Shown: positions 33,238 to 41,777 of the stretch, one piece after another
Layout: every line of letters begins with the position of its first letter
Numbering within the stretch: the stretch's first letter is position 1
Assembly: GCF_001440475.1 (NCBI RefSeq)
Contig: NZ_LLYB01000033.1
Coordinates: 1 to 60,333 of the forward strand
Source: Bradyrhizobium lablabi
Lineage (GTDB): Bacteria; Pseudomonadota; Alphaproteobacteria; Rhizobiales; Xanthobacteraceae
Direction: 5' to 3'
DNA: 60,333 bases
Position numbers and translations under genes: made by a program
Notes under the pieces: generated by a model
Databases searched by the model: none
The model's input: only the letters and a program-made list of their open reading frames with translations
What the model was told of the DNA's origin: nothing

Positions 33238-35505
33238 TCAGATCTGGCCGTGGAAGGTGCGGCTGATCACGTCCCTTTGCTGTTCCGGCGTCAGGCGAAC
33301 GAAATTGACGGCATAGCCCGACACGCGGATCGTGAGCTGCGGATACTTGTCCGGATTCTTGATGGCGTCTTCCAGCGTCTCCCTGTCGATCACGTTCAGG
33401 TTCATGTGGAAGCCGCCGCGCCCGAAATAGAGGTCGAAGGCCTTGGTGGCTTCGTCGACAAGCTGGGTTTCGGAAAGATGCGCCTTCTGCGGAGCGACGG
33501 AAACGGTGTAGCTGATGCCGTCGAGCGCATCCTTGTAGGGCAGCTTCGCGACCGAGAGGCACGAGGCAAGCCAGCCATGGCTGTCCCGGCCATGCATCGG
33601 GTTCGCGCCAGGCCCGAACGGCTCGCCCTTGCGGCGGCCGTCGGGCGTATTGCCCGTAGCCTTTCCGTAGACGACATTCGAGGTGATGGTGAGGACGCTT
33701 TGCGTGTGCGTCGCATTCCGGTAGGTCGGATGCTTGCGGATCTTCTGCATGAAGCTCGTCACGATTTCCGAGGCGATCTGATCGACACGGTCATCATTGT
33801 TGCCGAACTGCGGGGTCGATATGTTTCCTTCGTTCTGGTAGTCGATCACCAGGCCGGTCGCGTCACGGGCGACGCGAATCTTTCCGAACTTGATGGCGGC
33901 GAGGCTGTCGGCAACCACCGACAGGCCGGCGATCCCGAACGCCATGGTGCGCAGGATGTCGCGATCATGCAGCGCCATCTCCAGTCGCTCGTAGAAGTAC
34001 TTGTCATGCATGTAGTGGATGCAGTTCATGGCATGGACATAGGTCCTGGCGAGCCATTCCATGGTCGAATCGAATTTCGCCATGACGTCGTCGTAGTTGA
34101 GGAAGTCGCCGGCAACCGGCATGCTTTGCGGTGCGACTTGTTCGCCGGTAACCTCGTCGCGGCCGCCATTGATGGCGTAGAGCAGGGCCTTTGCGAGGTT
34201 CACGCGGGCGCCGAAGAATTGCATCTGCTTGCCAAGCCGCATGGCTGAAACGCAGCAGGCGATCGCATAGTCGTCGCCCCAGTATGGCCGCATCAGATCA
34301 TCATTCTCATATTGCAGCGATGACGTGTCGCGGCTCACCTTGACGCAGAAGCGCTTGAAGGCCATCGGCATGTGATTGGACCACAGCACCGTGATGTTCG
34401 GCTCCGGTGCGGGCCCGAGATTGGTCAGCGTGTGGAGCATGCGGTAGCTGCTCTTGGTCACCAGCGCCCGGCCATCGAGATCCATGCCGCCGACGCATTC
34501 GGTCGCCCAGTAGGGATCGCCGCTGAACAGCGCATCGTAGTCGGGCGTGCGCAGGAAGCGCACGATGCGCAGCTTCTGCACCAGTTGATCCCAAAGTTCC
34601 TGCGCGCCTGCCTCGTCGAGGGCGCCTTCCTTCAGATCGCGCTCGATGTAGATATCGAGGAAACTCGAGATGCGCCCGATCGACATCGCGGCGCCGTTGG
34701 CTTCCTTGATCGCGCCGAGATAGGCAAAATAGGTCCACTGGAACGCCTCCCGCGCGTTCATCGCGGGCTGCGTGATGTCGTGACCGTAGAGTTTCGCCAT
34801 CGATGCAAGGTCTTGCAACGCACGCATTTGCTCGGCAAGCTCTTCGCGCATGCGGATGACTTCATCGTTGGGCCACATGTCGTCGATCTGGGCGCGTTCC
34901 TGGCGCTTGACCTCCAGCAGGCGGTTGATCCCGTAAAGCGCGACCCTGCGATAATCACCAATGATGCGCCCGCGGCCGTAGGCGTCGGGAAGACCGGTGA
35001 TGATGCCAGATCGCCGGCAATTCATGATTTCGGGCGTATAGGCGTCGAACACGCCGTCATTGTGCGACTTGCGGTATTTGGTGAAGGCTTCGTGGACCTT
35101 GGCGTCCGGCTCGAACCCCGCCGCCTTGATGCCGGTTTCCACCATGCGCAGGCCGCCAAACGGGAAAATCGCCCGCTTGAACGGCTGGTCCGTTTGAAGG
35201 CCGACGATCACCTCGTTGTCACGGTCGATGTAACCAGCCGGATGCGCCAGCAGGGTCGAGGGATTCTGTGCGTCGACTGCAAGGACGCCCTTCTTTCGTT
35301 CTTCGGTAAAGTAGGGCTGCAGCTTGGCCCACACCGCCTTGGTGCGTTGCGACGGTGGGGCGAGAAACTTTTCGTCCCCCGTATAGGAAGAGACGTTGCG
35401 GACGATGAAGTCGCGTACGTTGATCGTGGATGACCAGTCGCCTGGCTGGAAGCCCCTCCAGGCATCCGTCTTGGCGTCCTGCTTGAGCGCTGCGCTACCC
35501 TTCAT
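33238..35505 (-). CDS. pflB: Pyruvate formate-lyase (glycyl-radical enzyme)
   Basis: 755 residues, the same size as the E. coli enzyme. The active-site cysteine pair is IACCVSAM (Cys417-Cys418). The glycyl radical site is [13 protein letters not shown] (Gly730), in a C-terminal segment close to the E. coli one. It converts pyruvate and CoA into formate and acetyl-CoA without oxygen; the radical form is destroyed by oxygen. GGGAG precedes the ATG. A FixK-type box lies ~94 bases upstream. It leads the pflB-pflA-aspT-focA operon and faces pta-ackA-fabI, so the acetyl-CoA product can go to acetate and ATP. Confidence 0.96.
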   Translation of the reverse strand: MKGSAALKQDAKTDAWRGFQPGDWSSTINVRDFIVRNVSSYTGDEKFLAPPSQRTKAVWAKLQPYFTEERKKGVLAVDAQNPSTLLAHPAGYIDRDNEVIVGLQTDQPFKRAIFPFGGLRMVETGIKAAGFEPDAKVHEAFTKYRKSHNDGVFDAYTPEIMNCRRSGIITGLPDAYGRGRIIGDYRRVALYGINRLLEVKRQERAQIDDMWPNDEVIRMREELAEQMRALQDLASMAKLYGHDITQPAMNAREAFQWTYFAYLGAIKEANGAAMSIGRISSFLDIYIERDLKEGALDEAGAQELWDQLVQKLRIVRFLRTPDYDALFSGDPYWATECVGGMDLDGRALVTKSSYRMLHTLTNLGPAPEPNITVLWSNHMPMAFKRFCVKVSRDTSSLQYENDDLMRPYWGDDYAIACCVSAMRLGKQMQFFGARVNLAKALLYAINGGRDEVTGEQVAPQSMPVAGDFLNYDDVMAKFDSTMEWLARTYVHAMNCIHYMHDKYFYERLEMALHDRDILRTMAFGIAGLSVVADSLAAIKFGKIRVARDATGLVIDYQNEGNISTPQFGNNDDRVDQIASEIVTSFMQKIRKHPTYRNATHTQSVLTITSNVVYGKATGNTPDGRRKGEPFGPGANPMHGRDSHGWLASCLSVAKLPYKDALDGISYTVSVAPQKAHLSETQLVDEATKAFDLYFGRGGFHMNLNVIDRETLEDAIKNPDKYPQLTIRVSGYAVNFVRLTPEQQRDVISRTFHGQI

Positions 35506-35598
35506 GATGCGTCTCCCATCCCGAGGAAATTGGTTTGAGGCCCGGCCGGCGGTACCATGCTGTTTTCTGCATGCTAGAGGCGGCGCGCGGGCGCTCCG

Positions 35599-35612
35599 CT
35601 TGATCTATGTCA
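35599..35612. promoter_or_regulatory. FixK/FNR-type box for pflB
   Basis: TTGATCTATGTCAA matches TTGAY-N4-RTCAA. It is ~94 bases before the pflB start and lies in the 333-bp divergent pflB/pta gap. Apart from this box and the one at 35712, I see nothing else in that gap. Confidence 0.82.
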
Positions 35613-35711
35613 AGCCGGAACGAGACCTTGGGCGTGCGTCAGCCAAAATTTGTGCAACGGTCCACTTTGGGCGCGGCCGATTTCCGCGGGCCGCCTTCGT
35701 GCGGCAGACGC

Positions 35712-35725
35712 TTGACCTAGATCAA
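35712..35725. promoter_or_regulatory. FixK/FNR-type box for pta
   Basis: TTGACCTAGATCAA matches the consensus on both arms and lies 113 bases before the pta ATG. Centre-to-centre distance to the pflB box is 113 bp, so each divergent operon can have its own site. Confidence 0.82.
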
Positions 35726-35838
35726 CGTTACCATGGCAGCGCGCTCCAAGCTCCAATGAATAAGCGAAGTGGGGTCGATGCTGCAGCTTTGCCGAATCCG
35801 CGGCGTCGTTGGTCCCGCTGCAACTTGTCGGAGCAAAA

Positions 35839-36816
35839 ATGATGAGCACCAAGCCAGCCGCAGCGATTGGGACGCAGCCGGGATCAAAGTACGACAAGCT
35901 TATCGCGGCCGCGAAAGGCGTTCCGACGGTATCGACCATTGTGGTGCATCCCTGCGACGAGAGCTCGTTACGCGGTGCGATCGAGTCCGCGGAGGCCGGG
36001 ATCATCAAGGCGATCCTTGTGGGGCCGGCTGCCAGGATCAAGGACGCAGCCGCCAAGCACAATCTGAACATTTCGGGCTGCGAAGTCGTCGATACGCCAA
36101 ACACGGAGGCGGATGCCGCTACCAAGGGCGTTGAATTGATCCACCAGGGCAAGGGCGAGGTCCTGATGAAGGGAAGCCTGCACACCGACGAGATCATGCG
36201 AGCGGTGACCGCGAAGGTCGGCGGGCTGCGAACCGACCGTCGTATCAGCCATGTCTTCGTCATGGACGTGCCGGCCTACGCCGATACCGTGTTCGTCACC
36301 GATGCCGCGATCAACATCGCCCCGGACCTCGATGCGAAGCGGGACATCATCCAGAACGCCGTCGACCTCTTCAATCAGGCGGGCTTCGGCACGACGCCGC
36401 GGGTGGCGATCCTGTCCGCGGTCGAGACGGTCACCTCGAAGATTCCGTCCACCATCGAGGCCGCTGCGCTGTGCAAGATGGCCGACCGCAAGCAGATCAC
36501 CGGAGCGTTGCTCGACGGGCCGCTTGCCTTCGACAACGCTATCGACCTCGAAGCCGCCCGCATCAAGGGCATCAAGTCGGAGGTCGCCGGCCGCGCGCAG
36601 ATCCTGGTCGTGCCCGATCTGGAATCCGGCAACATGCTGGCGAAGAACCTTACCTATTTCGCCAAAGCGGACGGCGCGGGTGTCGTGCTCGGCGCGCGCG
36701 TTCCCGTCGTGCTGACGTCGCGCGCAGATTCGTCGCGGTCGCGGATGGCGTCCGCCGCCATTGCCGCGCTTCAGGCCAATGCCCGCCGCAAAGCCACTCC
36801 AATCGCCGCAGCGTGA
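35839..36816 (+). CDS. pta: Phosphate acetyltransferase
   Basis: 325 residues covering the PTA_PTB catalytic domain only, without the regulatory N-terminal domains of the long E. coli Pta. Visible segments are [82 protein letters not shown] and [23 protein letters not shown]. It converts acetyl-CoA to acetyl phosphate. ATG 35839 follows CGGAG; a second ATG at 35842 is equally usable. It ends 5 bases before ackA and is the first gene of pta-ackA-fabI. Phosphobutyryltransferase activity is possible on family grounds, but the ackA partner favours acetate. Confidence 0.92.
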   Translation: MMSTKPAAAIGTQPGSKYDKLIAAAKGVPTVSTIVVHPCDESSLRGAIESAEAGIIKAILVGPAARIKDAAAKHNLNISGCEVVDTPNTEADAATKGVELIHQGKGEVLMKGSLHTDEIMRAVTAKVGGLRTDRRISHVFVMDVPAYADTVFVTDAAINIAPDLDAKRDIIQNAVDLFNQAGFGTTPRVAILSAVETVTSKIPSTIEAAALCKMADRKQITGALLDGPLAFDNAIDLEAARIKGIKSEVAGRAQILVVPDLESGNMLAKNLTYFAKADGAGVVLGARVPVVLTSRADSSRSRMASAAIAALQANARRKATPIAAA

Positions 36817-36821
36817 CCGCC

Positions 36822-38036
36822 ATGGATACGATCCTCGTCGTCAATGCAGGTTCCTCAAGTGTGAAGTTTCAGATCTTCGCAGTCGATGGCGAAGGCGGAC
36901 TTCGGCGCCAGATCAAGGGACAGATGGATGGCATCGGCAGCCGACCGCGGCTGCGCGCCAGCGGTCTCAACGGCGATCCGCTGGCCGATCGGGCCTATCC
37001 GATCGAAGCCGTGGCCGATGTTCCGGCGGCGATGGCGGTGGCAGGTGCCTGGCTGCGCGATGAGCTCAATGTAAATCCCATTGCGGTTGGCCATCGCGTC
37101 GTGCATGGCGGACCGGATCATGCGCGCCCGGTGCTGATCGACCACGCTGTCGTGGCGCGCCTGGAGCGCTATGTCTCGTTGGCGCCGCTGCATCAGCCGC
37201 ATAACCTCGCGCCGATCAGGACGCTGCTCGGCAAATTCCCGACATTGCCCCAGGTTGCCTGCTTCGATACCGCATTCCATCGTGATCACGATGCCTTGGC
37301 GGATCATTATGCTATCCCGCATCAGCTTCATACCGAGGGTGTCCGGCGGTATGGTTTCCACGGGCTGTCCTACGAATACATTGCAAAGAGCCTGCCGCAG
37401 GTCGCGCCTGACATCGCCGGCGGTCGGGTGATTGTCGCTCACCTCGGAAGTGGTGCCTCGATGTGCGCGATGCGCGGCGGAAAGAGCGTCGAGAGCACCA
37501 TGGGCTTTACCGCGCTCGACGGGCTCGCGATGGGAACCCGGCCGGGCCAGCTCGATCCCGGCGTCGTCCTCTACCTCATCGCGGAAAAGGGCATGTCGGC
37601 CTCGAACGTGCAGAATTTCCTTTACCGCGACTGCGGCCTGAAGGGGCTGTCCGGCGTCAGCAACGACATGCGGGAACTGGAGACGAGTGCAGACCCGCGT
37701 GCGGCGTTTGCAGTCGACTATTTCGTCTACCGCGTTGGTCTCAATGCCGGCATGCTGGCGGCGGCGCTGCAGGGCCTCGACGCCTTCGTGTTCACGGCCG
37801 GGATCGGCGAGAATTCAGTCTCGATCCGCGCCCGCATCGCCGAAAAACTGGCCTGGATCGGCGTCGCGCTTGATCCGGCAGCCAATGCAAAGCACGCCAC
37901 GAAAATATCCCGCTCCGACAGCCGGATTCCCGTCTACGTCGTGCCCACCGACGAAGAGCTGATGATAGCTCAGCACACGCTGGCGCTGCTGATGACCCAG
38001 CGATCGCCGTCCCAACAACGCAAGAGAGTGTCATGA
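36822..38036 (+). CDS. ackA: Acetate kinase
   Basis: 404 residues from ATG 36822. The ASKHA phosphate loop is [16 protein letters not shown], followed by [20 protein letters not shown], the signature [13 protein letters not shown] and [14 protein letters not shown]. It makes ATP and acetate from acetyl phosphate. It begins 5 bases after the pta stop, and its stop overlaps the fabI ATG (ATGA). Under the FixK-type box at 35712 it would provide substrate-level ATP when respiration fails. Confidence 0.95.
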   Translation: MDTILVVNAGSSSVKFQIFAVDGEGGLRRQIKGQMDGIGSRPRLRASGLNGDPLADRAYPIEAVADVPAAMAVAGAWLRDELNVNPIAVGHRVVHGGPDHARPVLIDHAVVARLERYVSLAPLHQPHNLAPIRTLLGKFPTLPQVACFDTAFHRDHDALADHYAIPHQLHTEGVRRYGFHGLSYEYIAKSLPQVAPDIAGGRVIVAHLGSGASMCAMRGGKSVESTMGFTALDGLAMGTRPGQLDPGVVLYLIAEKGMSASNVQNFLYRDCGLKGLSGVSNDMRELETSADPRAAFAVDYFVYRVGLNAGMLAAALQGLDAFVFTAGIGENSVSIRARIAEKLAWIGVALDPAANAKHATKISRSDSRIPVYVVPTDEELMIAQHTLALLMTQRSPSQQRKRVS

Positions 38037-38824
38037 ACATCCCGGTTTTCCCCGAGACCAAGGTCGCGCTGAAGGGCAAGAAGGGGTTGATCGTCGGCAT
38101 TGCCAACGATCAATCCATCGCGTGGGGCTGCGCCAAGGCGTTTCGCGCATTGGGGGCCGATCTCGCGGTCACCTACCTCAACGAAAAGGCGAAGAAGCAC
38201 GTGGAGCCGCTGGCCAAAGCGCTGGAATCGCCGATCTTCGAGCCGCTCGACGTCATGGTCGAGGGTGAAACCGAGAAGGTATTCGAACGGATCAAGAAGG
38301 AATGGGGACAGCTCGACTTCCTGCTCCACTCCATTGCTTTCTCGCCGAAGGGCGCGCTGCACGGCCGCGTGGTGGATGTCGACCGCGAAGGCTTTCAGAA
38401 GACCATGGACGTGTCCTGCTGGTCGTTCCTGCGGATGGCGCATCTGGCGGAGCCGCTGATGAAGAACGGCGGCACCATCTTCACCATGACCTATTACGGC
38501 AGCCAGATGGTGGTGAAGAACTACAATGTCATGGGCGTAGCCAAGGCGGCGCTCGAAGCGGCGGTGCGCTATGTCGCGGCAGAGCTCGGTCCGAAGGGTA
38601 TTCGCGTCCATGCCATCTCGCCGGGGCCGCTCGCGACCCGCGCCGCCTCAGGCATTCCCGAGTTCGATGAGTTGATGGACAAGGCGCAGTCGCAGGCACC
38701 GGCGCGCAGCCTCGTCAGCATCGACGACGTCGGCAGGGCCACCGCATTCCTTGCGCTAGATGGCGCCAAGCTGATCACCGGCAGCGTGCTTTACATCGAT
38801 GGCGGCTATCACATCATCGATTAG
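38033..38824 (+). CDS. fabI: Enoyl-[acyl-carrier-protein] reductase FabI
   Basis: 263 residues. The FabI-type cofactor loop is [22 protein letters not shown], and the active site has [21 protein letters not shown] (Y-x6-K spacing of FabI rather than Y-x3-K). The C-terminal [12 protein letters not shown] is typical. It reduces enoyl-ACP with NADH in fatty acid synthesis. It is translationally coupled to ackA. A pta-ackA-fabI arrangement is known in rhizobia (fabI2 in Sinorhizobium, from memory), so this is probably a second, condition-specific FabI used to balance NADH or fatty acids at low oxygen. Confidence 0.93.
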   Translation: MNIPVFPETKVALKGKKGLIVGIANDQSIAWGCAKAFRALGADLAVTYLNEKAKKHVEPLAKALESPIFEPLDVMVEGETEKVFERIKKEWGQLDFLLHSIAFSPKGALHGRVVDVDREGFQKTMDVSCWSFLRMAHLAEPLMKNGGTIFTMTYYGSQMVVKNYNVMGVAKAALEAAVRYVAAELGPKGIRVHAISPGPLATRAASGIPEFDELMDKAQSQAPARSLVSIDDVGRATAFLALDGAKLITGSVLYIDGGYHIID

Positions 38825-38830
38825 GCCGGC

Positions 38831-38934
38831 TAAAGCGGGATGATTTTTCTTCGAATCGTCATCCCGCTTTATCTTTTTGTTTGAGCATGATCGTTTCGGA
38901 AAACCGCTACACACTTTTCCGGATCATGCTCTAG
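38831..38934. repeat. Double-hairpin intergenic repeat, copy 1
   Basis: 104 bp with ~95% identity to the copy at 51368. It contains two stem-loops: AAAGCGGGATGA / TCATCCCGCTTT (12 bp perfect) and GAGCATGATC / GATCATGCTC with an inner CGGAAAA / TTTTCCG. It fills the gap between fabI and the convergent maoC-like gene. Its terminal CTAG supplies the TAG stop of the maoC-like gene. Elements of this sequence are abundant in Bradyrhizobium genomes from memory; they probably act as bidirectional terminators or RNA stability elements. Confidence 0.85.
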
Positions 38935-39389
38935 CGGTAATGCAGGCCGATCACTTCGGCGACGCAGGCCGGCCGTTGGCCGCCTTCGATCTCGATCGCC
39001 ACGCGATAATGCACCCGCAAGCCGTTGGGCGGTACGTCCTCCGCTTCCGCGATGCTCACGCGGCCGCGCAGCTTTGAGCCTGCGGGCACCGGCGCGAGAT
39101 AGCGGATGCGATCGGCGCCGTAGTTCAGCGTGTTCTTCAGCCCCTTCAGGCCCATCACCGCGCGGATGAACATCGGTGTCAGGCTCAACGAAAGCAGGCC
39201 ATGCGCGATGGTCTTGCCACCAGGCATTTCTTCTTTTGCTCGCTCTTGATCGACGTGGATCCACTGTTCGTCGCAGGTTGCTTCCGCAAACTTGTTGATG
39301 CGGTCCTGCGTAATCTCGATCCAGTCGCTGACGCCGACCTCCTTGCCGACGGCGGCCCTGAGGTCGTCGAATCCGTTGAAAACCTGCAT
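38931..39389 (-). CDS. MaoC-family dehydratase
   Basis: 152 residues from ATG 39389. It is a hot-dog-fold (R)-enoyl-CoA hydratase-like protein: ITQDRINKFAEATCDEQWIHVD contains the catalytic D/H region (D-x4-H), then AKEEMPGGKTIAHGLLSLSL. The length is normal. It probably interconverts enoyl-CoA and (R)-3-hydroxyacyl-CoA, a step that can feed PHA synthesis. It is third in a scoA-scoB-maoC operon led by the FixK-type box at 40786. Its TAG stop is made by the end of the intergenic repeat. Confidence 0.88.
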   Translation of the reverse strand: MQVFNGFDDLRAAVGKEVGVSDWIEITQDRINKFAEATCDEQWIHVDQERAKEEMPGGKTIAHGLLSLSLTPMFIRAVMGLKGLKNTLNYGADRIRYLAPVPAGSKLRGRVSIAEAEDVPPNGLRVHYRVAIEIEGGQRPACVAEVIGLHYR

Positions 39390-39412
39390 GGCGTCGATCC
39401 GCGTTCTCGTTT

Positions 39413-40063
39413 CTAGAGCTTCATCTCCGGCACCCTGTCCGGAATGGCGAGCTCGGCTTCCGTCACCGCCAGCACCTCGGCGACTTTCAGGCCCGGCGCC
39501 GTCTCCAGCAGCGTAGCCTTGCCGCCGGGGAAGGCGATGACCGCCATATCGGTCACGACGAGGTCGACCGGACGTGCCGAGGTCAGCGGCAGGTTGCACT
39601 CGGCGACGATCTTGGACTTGCCCTTGGCGGCGTGCTGCATGGCAACGATCACGCGCTTGGCGCCAGTCACCAGGTCCATCGCGCCGCCCATGCCCGGTAC
39701 CATCTTGCCGGGGATCATCCAGTTGGCGAGATGGCCGCCGGCGTCCACCTGCAGACCTCCGAGCACTGTAATGTCGACATGGCCGCCGCGGATCAGGCCG
39801 AACGACATCGCGCTATCGAAGGTGGCCGCGCCCGGCAGCGCGCTGATCGGCCTTCCACCGGCATCGGTCAAAAGCGGGTGCGCCATGCCCTGCTCGGGAA
39901 TCGGGCCGGTGCCGATCAGGCCGTTCTCGGACTGAAAGAAAACATTCAGCCCGGCGGGGACGTAATTCGCGACCAGCGTCGGAATGCCGATGCCGAGATT
40001 GACGAGATTGCCGGACCGAAGCTCCTGCGCCACGCGGCGGGCAATGATGGTTTGTGCATCCAT
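39413..40063 (-). CDS. 3-oxoacid CoA-transferase subunit B
   Basis: 216 residues of CoA-transferase family I, beta subunit. The catalytic Glu lies in FFQSENGLIGTG (S-E-N-G motif); other family segments are NLGIGIPTLVANYVP, DITVLGGLQVDAGGHLANWMIPG and GMGGAMDLVTGAKRVIV. With subunit A it moves CoA between succinyl- or acetyl-CoA and a 3-oxoacid such as acetoacetate. It starts 3 bases after the subunit A stop. Confidence 0.92.
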   Translation of the reverse strand: MDAQTIIARRVAQELRSGNLVNLGIGIPTLVANYVPAGLNVFFQSENGLIGTGPIPEQGMAHPLLTDAGGRPISALPGAATFDSAMSFGLIRGGHVDITVLGGLQVDAGGHLANWMIPGKMVPGMGGAMDLVTGAKRVIVAMQHAAKGKSKIVAECNLPLTSARPVDLVVTDMAVIAFPGGKATLLETAPGLKVAEVLAVTEAELAIPDRVPEMKL

Positions 40064-40066
40064 GGG

Positions 40067-40714
40067 TCACCCGTTCGCGATGAGATAGTCCACCAGCGGG
40101 CCTGGCGTGACGACATGATCGGGAGCGATGACACCGACCGGCACGATATGTTCGGCCGTGACGATCACCGTGTCAGCCGCCATCGCCATGACTGGATTGA
40201 AGTTGCGGGCGGTGAGGGCGTAGGAAAGGTTGCCGACGTAGTCGGCGAGGAACGCGTGCACGAGCGCGAAATCGGCGCGCAGCGCCGTCTCGAGCAGGTA
40301 CGATTTTCCATTCACGTCGATCCTCTGCTTGCCGCCTTCGACCAGGGTGCCGACGCCGGTCGGCGTCAAGACGCCGCCGAGGCCGCAGCCGCCGGCGCGG
40401 ATGCGCTCGACAAAGGTGCCCTGCGGGATCAGGTCGACGGTGATCTGCTTGCCCAGCATCTGCTGCTGCGCTTTCGGGTTGAGCCCGATATGGGTGCCGA
40501 TCATGTTGGTGACCTGGCCGCCGTCGAACAGCTTGCCGACACCCTTGCCGGGCACCGCCGCATCGTTGCTGATCAGGGAAAGGCCCGACTTCTTCTGCCG
40601 CACCAGCTCGTCGAGCAGGCGTTCCGGCGTGCCTACGCCCATGAAGCCGCCGACCATGATGCTCGCGCCGTTGGGGATCATCGCGACGGCTTCTTCGGCG
40701 GAGACGGGCTTCAT
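40067..40714 (-). CDS. 3-oxoacid CoA-transferase subunit A
   Basis: 215 residues of CoA-transferase family I, alpha subunit: SIMVGGFMGVGTPERLLDEL, LSLISNDAAVPGKGVGKL, GTFVERIRAGGCGLGGVLTP and ALTARNFNPVMAMAADTVIV. It is the first gene of the operon with subunit B and maoC. A FixK-type box ends 72 bases upstream, so ketone-body/acetoacetate exchange appears tied to low oxygen, possibly as part of PHB turnover. Confidence 0.92.
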   Translation of the reverse strand: MKPVSAEEAVAMIPNGASIMVGGFMGVGTPERLLDELVRQKKSGLSLISNDAAVPGKGVGKLFDGGQVTNMIGTHIGLNPKAQQQMLGKQITVDLIPQGTFVERIRAGGCGLGGVLTPTGVGTLVEGGKQRIDVNGKSYLLETALRADFALVHAFLADYVGNLSYALTARNFNPVMAMAADTVIVTAEHIVPVGVIAPDHVVTPGPLVDYLIANG

Positions 40715-40785
40715 GATCTAACTCCGGCAATCGATCGGAGGCGGGATGGTTGCTCGAAAATGTGATGCCGGCCGAAATGCCGACC

Positions 40786-40799
40786 TTGATCTGGGTCAA
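40786..40799. promoter_or_regulatory. FixK/FNR-type box for CoA-transferase operon
   Basis: TTGATCTGGGTCAA matches the consensus on both arms, 72 bases before the ATG of CoA-transferase subunit A (minus strand). Confidence 0.8.
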
Positions 40800-40817
40800 G
40801 GGTAAGGGCCCACCCGT

Positions 40818-40985
40818 TCACGCTTCCGCGTCGCGCCGGATGCCGATGCCTTCGAGCAGCTCCGCCCACAGTTTCCCAACCTCGCGATGCCGGCCTTCGA
40901 CCTCCGAACTGACCGCATCACGAGCCGGCTTGAGATCTTCGCTCTTGAGGAAATGAATTGCGGCTCGATCAGGCGGCTGCTCTCG
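40818..40985 (-). pseudogene. Possible C-terminal gene remnant, no start codon
   Basis: A minus-strand reading ends at the stop 40818-40820 with a protein-like tail: AAIHFLKSEDLKPARDAV, then EVEGRHREVGKLWAELL and GIGIRRDAEA. No ATG, GTG or TTG exists before an upstream stop in this frame, so it would be a truncated relic or a frameshifted gene (a neighbouring frame offers MALRRIEFESSRLIE). I do not recognise the family. Confidence 0.4.
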
Positions 40986-41151
40986 AATTCGATCCGCCGC
41001 AAGGCCATTACGAAGTCATCGCCTGTCTCTGGTCGTTTCGGGACGGGCTGGAGAGGTGGGGACGCTGTTCGAGCGAATTCTGGAACAAGCGTTCGGGGTG
41101 TCGCAGAGCATCTGGCTCGGCACGCCGGTCAATCTGACCCTCGAGCGGTAA
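40958..41151 (+). pseudogene. Possible small gene broken by one base in a G run
   Basis: From TTG 40958 (GAGGAAA upstream) the frame reads RLDQAAALEFDPPQGHYEVI and CLWSFRDGLERW, then loses sense. One added G in the GGGG at 41058-41061 joins it to TLFERILEQAFGVSQSIWLG and PVNLTLER, ending at TAA 41149-41151. The two halves look like one ~64-residue protein with a 1-base deletion. The family is unknown. Confidence 0.4.
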
Positions 41152-41206
41152 AGCGGCGAACTGCAACGGCGGATGCCGGAGCTCCGGCATCCTCATCTGT
41201 CGGCTC

Positions 41207-41302
41207 GTGGTAGTACCCGGCACCGGGCATTCGATGAATCTCGAATCGCCGGCCTTGTACGCCGGCTATTTCGGCGCATGGTTCGGCGGCCTCAAGGCCT
41301 AG
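41207..41302 (+). pseudogene. C-terminal fragment of an alpha/beta hydrolase
   Basis: The frame reads VVVPGTGHSMNLESPALYAG then YFGAWFGGLKA and stops at 41300-41302. GTGHSMNLE is the typical C-terminal catalytic-His segment of small alpha/beta hydrolases. Nothing upstream matches the rest of the enzyme, so only the last ~31 codons survive. Confidence 0.6.
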
Positions 41303-41421
41303 CCGGCGTCCGTACTAACGATGCCGCTGAAGCGACCGCTGCAGGGTGGTGGCCAAAAAGCCGCGTTGCGCGCGCCACGCCAGCCCCGGGCCGCGTCGAT
41401 AACGCTGAACTTACTCAAACA

Positions 41422-41535
41422 CTACGAAAACAGTGCGAAAGCCAATGCCGCGGTGGAGGTCAAAGCCGCGCAGATCGCGCCTGCCGCAAAGATCAGTTCT
41501 CGGTACTGCATCGTCCAAGGGGCCCCTCTACGCAT
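41422..41535 (-). CDS. Possible 37-residue single-TM small protein
   Basis: ATG 41535 to TAG 41422 encodes MRRGAPWTMQYRELIFAAGA and then CAALTSTAALAFALFS after one Ile, a basic N-terminus with one hydrophobic segment. There is no strong ribosome site. The rest of 41303-41707 shows no other gene, only non-coding or decayed sequence. It could equally be chance. Confidence 0.3.
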   Translation of the reverse strand: MRRGAPWTMQYRELIFAAGAICAALTSTAALAFALFS

Positions 41536-41707
41536 CACAGCAACTCCGCTGGGGGTAGGGCATCATCTTCCCCAATCGTGAAATCGGCAAATCACAAGCT
41601 CGCGTTGAGCGGTATTGGCTTGTTGGGCTGACCTATGGATGTATCTCCCATGGATGTATCTTGGGCCCAGTGGCTATTCGTTACCGGAAGGCTGCCTGCC
41701 TCCCGGG

Positions 41708-41721
41708 TTGATCTGAGTCAA
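41708..41721. promoter_or_regulatory. FixK/FNR-type box for AI-2E-family transporter
   Basis: TTGATCTGAGTCAA matches the consensus and ends 56 bases before the TTG start at 41778, ideal spacing for a class II activated promoter. Confidence 0.8.
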
Positions 41722-41777
41722 ACCGTAACCATGCAGAAGGCGGAATTCTCGCTGCCGGCAGACACGAGGGGCACGGC

